Assembly: GCF_029338275.1 (NCBI RefSeq)
Contig: NZ_CP119789.1
Span: 372,001-436,000 of the forward strand
DNA length: 64,000 bases
Source of the DNA: Haloarcula ordinaria
Lineage (GTDB): Archaea > Halobacteriota > Halobacteria > Halobacteriales > Haloarculaceae
Direction: 5' to 3'
The notes under the pieces are model-generated. The model saw only the letters and a program-made list of their open reading frames with translations, was not told the origin of the DNA and searched no databases. A program made the position numbers and the translations under genes. Every line of letters starts with the position of its first letter. Position 1 is the first letter of the stretch. Below, one piece after another: positions 60,027-64,000 of the stretch.

Positions 60027-60899
60027 ATGAGGAAGATTCTCGTCACCGGTGCAACCGGGACCCAGGGCGGTGCAGTCATCGACCACCTGCTGGCCGACAG
60101 CCAGGACTGGGAGATATACGGTCTGACCCGTGACGCATCGAGCGCCGGCGCCGAGGATCTCGAGGCACGCGGCGTCACACCCGTCGAGGGCGACATGACC
60201 GACGCGGCCCGCATGGCCGAACTCTGTGAGGGCATGGACGCCGTCTACTGCGTGACGACGTTCTTCGAGGACGGCCCCGAAGTAGAGAGCAAACAGGGCA
60301 TCACCCTCGCCGAGGCGGCCGCCGACGCGGGCGTCGAGCACTTCGTCTACAGCTCCGTCGGCAGCGCCGACGCCGACACCGGTCTCGAGCACTTCGAGTC
60401 GAAGTACGCCGTCGAACAGCGCATCGAGGAACTCGGCCTCCCGGCGACCATCGTCCGGCCCGTGTTCTTCATGCAGAACTTCGAGTACATGATGCGCGAG
60501 GACATCGAGAACGGCCGACTCGCGATGCCCCTGGAGCACGGTGTCTCGCTGGCCGTCGTCGACGCCGACGACATCGGCAAGACAGTCGTCGCGGCGCTTT
60601 CCGACCCCGACCGCTTTGGCGGGCAGATTGTCACCCTGGCCGGCGACGACCTGACGCTCGAGGCGTTCGCCGAGGCGTTCGGCTCGCACCTCGGGACCGA
60701 AATCGATCCCATCCACGTCGACGTCGAGGACTACCGCGAGATGGCCGGCGACGAGATGGCCGACATGTTCCAGTGGTTCAACGACGTGGGCTACGACCTC
60801 GAGAGCCCGCTGGCCGAGTGGGGCATCGAGACGGCGACGTTCGAAACGTACCTCGACGGAAGCGAGGTCTGGCGCCCGGCGGCGACGCCGTCGCGCTGA
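60027..60899 (+). CDS. NmrA-like NAD(P)-binding protein
   Basis: A 290-residue short-chain-dehydrogenase-like protein of the NmrA/HSCARG group. The Rossmann motif is ILVTGATGTQGGAVIDHLL (residues 4-22). The rest follows the group: VEGDMTDAARMAELCEGMDAVYCVTTFF, AGVEHFVYSSVGSADADTGLEHFESKYAVEQRIEEL and PATIVRPVFFMQNF. The catalytic Tyr-Lys pair is not in canonical YxxxK form, so it may sense NADP(H) rather than catalyse. Start is MRKILV. CTTTATATTG about 30 nt upstream is the TATA box. Confidence 0.85.
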   Translation: MRKILVTGATGTQGGAVIDHLLADSQDWEIYGLTRDASSAGAEDLEARGVTPVEGDMTDAARMAELCEGMDAVYCVTTFFEDGPEVESKQGITLAEAAADAGVEHFVYSSVGSADADTGLEHFESKYAVEQRIEELGLPATIVRPVFFMQNFEYMMREDIENGRLAMPLEHGVSLAVVDADDIGKTVVAALSDPDRFGGQIVTLAGDDLTLEAFAEAFGSHLGTEIDPIHVDVEDYREMAGDEMADMFQWFNDVGYDLESPLAEWGIETATFETYLDGSEVWRPAATPSR

Positions 60900-61106
60900 T
60901 TCGGCCCTGGCCCCGACGAGCCGTATCTGTCTCGTGCGGGGCCGACAAATGCTATCGGGTCCGGTGTAGTGAGCCGGGCACGTCCGTGCGGTGTTCGCGG
61001 TGCTTTTTATCCTGGTTTCGAGTGATGTTCGCGAGCGGAGCGGTTCGTCGCGTCCGCGTCGGGTCGAACCCAACATCTTTTACCCAGACACGCCTACCGA
61101 TGACCA

Positions 61107-62027
61107 ATGCCTCGCGCTCGGAAACCCGACTGGCTGAAGATGCGACCGCCGTCGGGCGAGCGGTTCACCGACATCAAGCGGAGCCTCCGGGAGCGGAACC
61201 TCAACACCGTCTGCGAGGAGGCGAACTGCCCCAATCTCGGCGAGTGCTGGAGCGGGCGGGACGGCCCGGGGACGGCGACGTTCATGCTCATGGGCGACCG
61301 GTGTTCGCGCGGCTGTAACTTCTGTGACGTCGAGACGGGCGGGATGGGGGCGCTCGACCCGGAGGAGCCCGAGCAGGTCGCCGACGCCGTCGCTGACATC
61401 GGTCTTGACTACGTCGTACTGACGAGCGTCGACCGCGACGACCTCCCTGACCAGGGGGCGGGCCACTTCGCCGACACCATCCGGGCCATCAAGGCGCGCG
61501 ACGCGGGTATCCTGGTCGAGTGCCTCATTCCTGATTTCCGGGGCGACCCGGCCCTCGTCCAGCAGATTATCGACGCCGGTCCGGACGTCCTCGCGCACAA
61601 CGTCGAGACGGTCGACCGCCTGCAGTGGCCGGTCCGCGACCGGCGGGCGGGCTACCAGCAGTCGCTGTCGGTCCTCGAACAGGCGGCCGACGCCGGCGTC
61701 TACACCAAGACGAGTCTGATGCTGGGGCTGGGCGAGTACGCCCACGAGGTGTACCAGACCCTCTCGGACCTCCGGCAGGTGGGCGTCGACGTGGTGACCT
61801 TCGGCCAGTACCTCCAGCCCTCCCGGTCGCATCTCGAGGTCAGCGAGTACGTCCATCCGGACGTCTTCGACACCTGGCAGCGGGTCGCCGAAGAGGAGTT
61901 CGACTTCGCGTACTGCGCCTCGGGCCCGATGGTCCGCTCGTCGTACAAGGCCGGGGAGCTGTTCGTCGAGGCCGTCTTCGAGGGGCAGAGCGTCGAGGAC
62001 GCGCGACGGCTCGCACGAAGCGACTGA
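61107..62027 (+). CDS. lipA: Lipoyl synthase
   Basis: A 306-residue radical-SAM enzyme that inserts two sulfurs into octanoylated carrier lysines. The auxiliary cluster cysteines are C36, C41 and C47 (VCEEANCPNLGECW). The radical-SAM cluster is C66, C70, C73 (CSRGCNFC). The rest follows the family: TFMLMGDRC, VVLTSVDRDDLPDQGAGHFA, HNVETVDRLQ and KTSLMLGLGEYAHEV. A CATCTTTTACC box about 25-30 nt upstream drives it. It precedes the pdh genes on the same strand, which need lipoate on their E2. Confidence 0.96.
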   Translation: MPRARKPDWLKMRPPSGERFTDIKRSLRERNLNTVCEEANCPNLGECWSGRDGPGTATFMLMGDRCSRGCNFCDVETGGMGALDPEEPEQVADAVADIGLDYVVLTSVDRDDLPDQGAGHFADTIRAIKARDAGILVECLIPDFRGDPALVQQIIDAGPDVLAHNVETVDRLQWPVRDRRAGYQQSLSVLEQAADAGVYTKTSLMLGLGEYAHEVYQTLSDLRQVGVDVVTFGQYLQPSRSHLEVSEYVHPDVFDTWQRVAEEEFDFAYCASGPMVRSSYKAGELFVEAVFEGQSVEDARRLARSD

Positions 62028-62161
62028 GCGGCACCGAACGGCCCGATTCTCACGTAGGTACTATCCCGGGCGACCGACCTGTCAGTCCGCGAAAACCCTA
62101 AGCGTAGCGCCCGTGAACTAGTAACACATATGTCACCCCGAGGCAGGTGGTTCCTCTGAGC

Positions 62162-63262
62162 GTGCTCCAGCGCGACCCCGCGGACCAGGTACAGATTCTC
62201 GACGAGGACGGCCAGGTCCGGGACGGCTCGACGGTGCCGGACCTCTCGGACGACGCGCTGGTGACGATATACCGCCAGTTGAAACTCGGTCGGCACTTCG
62301 ACCAGCGGGCGGTGAGCCTGCAACGACAGGGGCGGATGGGGACCTACCCGCCGATGGCCGGCCAGGAGGCCTCACAGGTCGGCAGCGCCACTGCCCTGGC
62401 CGAGGGCGACTGGGTGTTCCCGAGCTATCGCGAGCACCTGGCGCTGGCGGTTCGCGGCTGGGCACTGTCCGATACCCTGCTGTACTGGATGGGCAACGAG
62501 CAGGGGAATGCGCCACCGGAAGGGGTCAACGTGTTCTCGCTCGCGGTGCCCATCGGGACCCAGATTCCCCACGCGACCGGCGCGGCGTGGGCGGCGAAGC
62601 TCCGCGGCGACGACACGGTCGTCCTCACCTACTTCGGGGACGGCGCGACCAGCGAGGGGGACTTCCACGAGGGGCTGAACTTCGCCGGCGTCTTCGACGT
62701 GCCGGCGGTCTTCTTCTGTAACAACAACCAGTGGGCCATCTCGATGCCCCGTGAGCACCAGACCGCGAGCGCGACGCTGGCCCAGAAGGCGACCGCATAC
62801 GGGTTCGACGGCGTGCAGGTCGACGGGATGGACCCACTCGCCGTCTACCAGGTGACCCGCGAAGCCGTTGAGAAGGCCCGCGATCCGCCAGCGGGGCAGT
62901 TACGCCCGACGCTCATCGAGGCCGTCCAGTACCGCTTCGGGGCCCACACCACCGCGGACGACCCCTCGGTGTACCGCGACGAGGAGGAGGTCGAGCGCTG
63001 GAAGCGCAAGGACCCCATCCCGCGGATGGAGCGGTTCCTCCGGGACCGGGGCCTGCTCGACGACGAGCGAATCGCGAGTATCGACGAGTCCGTCAAGACG
63101 GCGGTCGCCGAGGCCATCGACACGGCCGAGTCCACCCCGCGGCCGGACCCCGAGGAGATGTTCGCCGACGTCTACGCCGAGATGCCCCAGCGGCTCGAAG
63201 CGCAACTCGACTACCTGCGGGACCTGCGCGCGCGTCACGGCGACGAGGAGGTGCTGGAATGA
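62162..63262 (+). CDS. pdhA: 2-oxoacid dehydrogenase E1 alpha subunit
   Basis: A 366-residue thiamine-diphosphate subunit that decarboxylates a 2-oxoacid. Motifs: [29 protein letters not shown], the TPP motif [33 protein letters not shown], and [16 protein letters not shown] (phospho-loop). I chose the GTG at 62162 (VLQRDPADQ), which matches related E1 alpha starts and lies about 10 nt after AGGCAGGTGG. A GTG 15 nt earlier is possible. An ATG-led 9-codon frame at 62130 overlaps the leader. The E1 beta gene overlaps by 4 nt. In haloarchaea the true substrate of this complex is not settled. Confidence 0.9.
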   Translation: MLQRDPADQVQILDEDGQVRDGSTVPDLSDDALVTIYRQLKLGRHFDQRAVSLQRQGRMGTYPPMAGQEASQVGSATALAEGDWVFPSYREHLALAVRGWALSDTLLYWMGNEQGNAPPEGVNVFSLAVPIGTQIPHATGAAWAAKLRGDDTVVLTYFGDGATSEGDFHEGLNFAGVFDVPAVFFCNNNQWAISMPREHQTASATLAQKATAYGFDGVQVDGMDPLAVYQVTREAVEKARDPPAGQLRPTLIEAVQYRFGAHTTADDPSVYRDEEEVERWKRKDPIPRMERFLRDRGLLDDERIASIDESVKTAVAEAIDTAESTPRPDPEEMFADVYAEMPQRLEAQLDYLRDLRARHGDEEVLE

Positions 63263-64000
63263 GCGCCGGGAGCCAGAACCTCACGCTGGTCCAGGCGGTC
63301 CGAGACGGTCTCTACGGCGAGCTGGAGCGCGACGAGGACGTGCTCGTGCTGGGCGAGGACGTCGGGCGCAACGGCGGCGTCTTCCGGGCGACACAGGGCC
63401 TCTACGAGGAGTTCGGCGAGGACCGGGTCGTCGACACCCCGCTCGCCGAGGGCGGCATCGTCGGCACCGCCATCGGGATGGCGGCCTACGGCCTGCGGCC
63501 GGTCCCCGAGATACAGTTCTCCGGGTTCATGTACCCCGCCTTCGACCAGCTCGTCAGTCACGCCGCACGCCTGCGCACCCGAAGCCGGGGGCGGTACACC
63601 TGTCCGTTGACGGTTCGGGCCCCCTACGGCGGCGGCATCCGCGCGCCCGAGCACCACTCCGAGTCGAAGGAGGCGTTCTACGTCCACGAACCGGGGCTGA
63701 AGGTCGTCGTTCCCTCGACGCCCCGCGAGACCAAGGGGCTGCTCGCAGCGTCCATCCGCGACCCCGATCCCGTCGTCTTCCTCGAACCGAAGCTCATCTA
63801 CCGAGCGTTCCGCGAGGAGGTCCCCGACGAGCCCTACACCATCGAACTCGGCGAGGCGGACGTGAAACGGGCGGGCACCGACGTCTCGGTGTTCACCTGG
63901 GGCGCGATGATCCGACCGACGATGGAGGCCGCCGAGCACCTGGCCGAGGAGGGCATCGACGTCGAGGTGGTCGACCTGCGGACGCTCTCGCCGATGGACA
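63259..64000 (+). CDS. pdhB: 2-oxoacid dehydrogenase E1 beta subunit, partial
   Basis: The first 247 residues of E1 beta, running off the right edge. The start [45 protein letters not shown] is typical. [40 protein letters not shown] has the conserved Glu of the TPP site, and [16 protein letters not shown] matches the core. [10 protein letters not shown] and the FTWGAMI segment begin the C-terminal domain. The E2, E3 and lipoyl carrier genes should follow outside the window. Confidence 0.95.
   Translation, partial: MSAGSQNLTLVQAVRDGLYGELERDEDVLVLGEDVGRNGGVFRATQGLYEEFGEDRVVDTPLAEGGIVGTAIGMAAYGLRPVPEIQFSGFMYPAFDQLVSHAARLRTRSRGRYTCPLTVRAPYGGGIRAPEHHSESKEAFYVHEPGLKVVVPSTPRETKGLLAASIRDPDPVVFLEPKLIYRAFREEVPDEPYTIELGEADVKRAGTDVSVFTWGAMIRPTMEAAEHLAEEGIDVEVVDLRTLSPMD

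Overview
The window is a chromosomal segment of a haloarchaeon (class Halobacteria). Three things point there. GC is high and proteins are strongly acidic. Lineage-typical genes are present: MC1, HalOD1 domains, a DUF5789-type protein, a bacterial-type NAD-dependent DNA ligase and a class I ribonucleotide reductase. The rRNA operon has the order 16S, tRNA-Ala, 23S, 5S with tRNA-Cys nearby. A Haloarcula/Halomicrobium-like genus is plausible, but the sequence alone does not prove it. Many genes have a TATA-like box about 25-30 nt before the start codon, as expected for leaderless transcripts.

Layout. 1-5 kb: start of a sugar-acid dehydratase, then a sulfatase-fold enzyme with a flippase-like membrane protein, ketopantoate reductase and two small genes. 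5-11 kb: a metY-metX methionine operon and an nrdA-nrdB ribonucleotide reductase operon whose small subunit looks like the Mn/Fe class Ic type. 11.6-19.4 kb: a two-gene ABC exporter, ligA, a HalOD1 protein, a class V aminotransferase, a zinc-ribbon membrane protein and a 0.4 kb palindromic repeat element. 19.5-24.7 kb: uvrC, then an accessory-looking island with an HtpX-type protease and a Walker-A-less MoxR-like protein, flanked by two non-coding segments each bounded by related inverted repeats. 24.7-31.4 kb: a KhtTU-type K+/H+ antiporter pair, a SlyD-type isomerase, an unusual histidine-kinase-like membrane protein and uvrB. 31.4-40.1 kb: a repeat-bearing non-coding stretch, small secreted or HalOD1 proteins, a siroheme nitrite/sulfite reductase, tRNA-Lys with a duplicated 3' end, a type IV pilin and a pirin. 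40.3-46.4 kb: the rRNA operon on the minus strand with tandem promoters, processing stems and a spacer promoter. 46.7-64 kb: MC1, an AbrB-like protein, pyrD, pheS-pheT, endA-trpS, a zinc-finger protein, a Hel308-like helicase, lipA and the start of a lipoate-dependent 2-oxoacid dehydrogenase operon.

Connections. The siroheme reductase (if it reduces sulfite) could supply sulfide to MetY. LipA makes the cofactor needed by the adjacent dehydrogenase complex. EndA is co-transcribed with TrpS, and haloarchaeal tRNA-Trp carries an intron. UvrB and UvrC belong to the same excision-repair system. The least explained parts are the 21.2-24.6 kb island, the kinase-like protein at 27-28.5 kb, the palindromic repeats at 18.4 and 52.7 kb, and the non-coding stretch at 31.4-32.1 kb.
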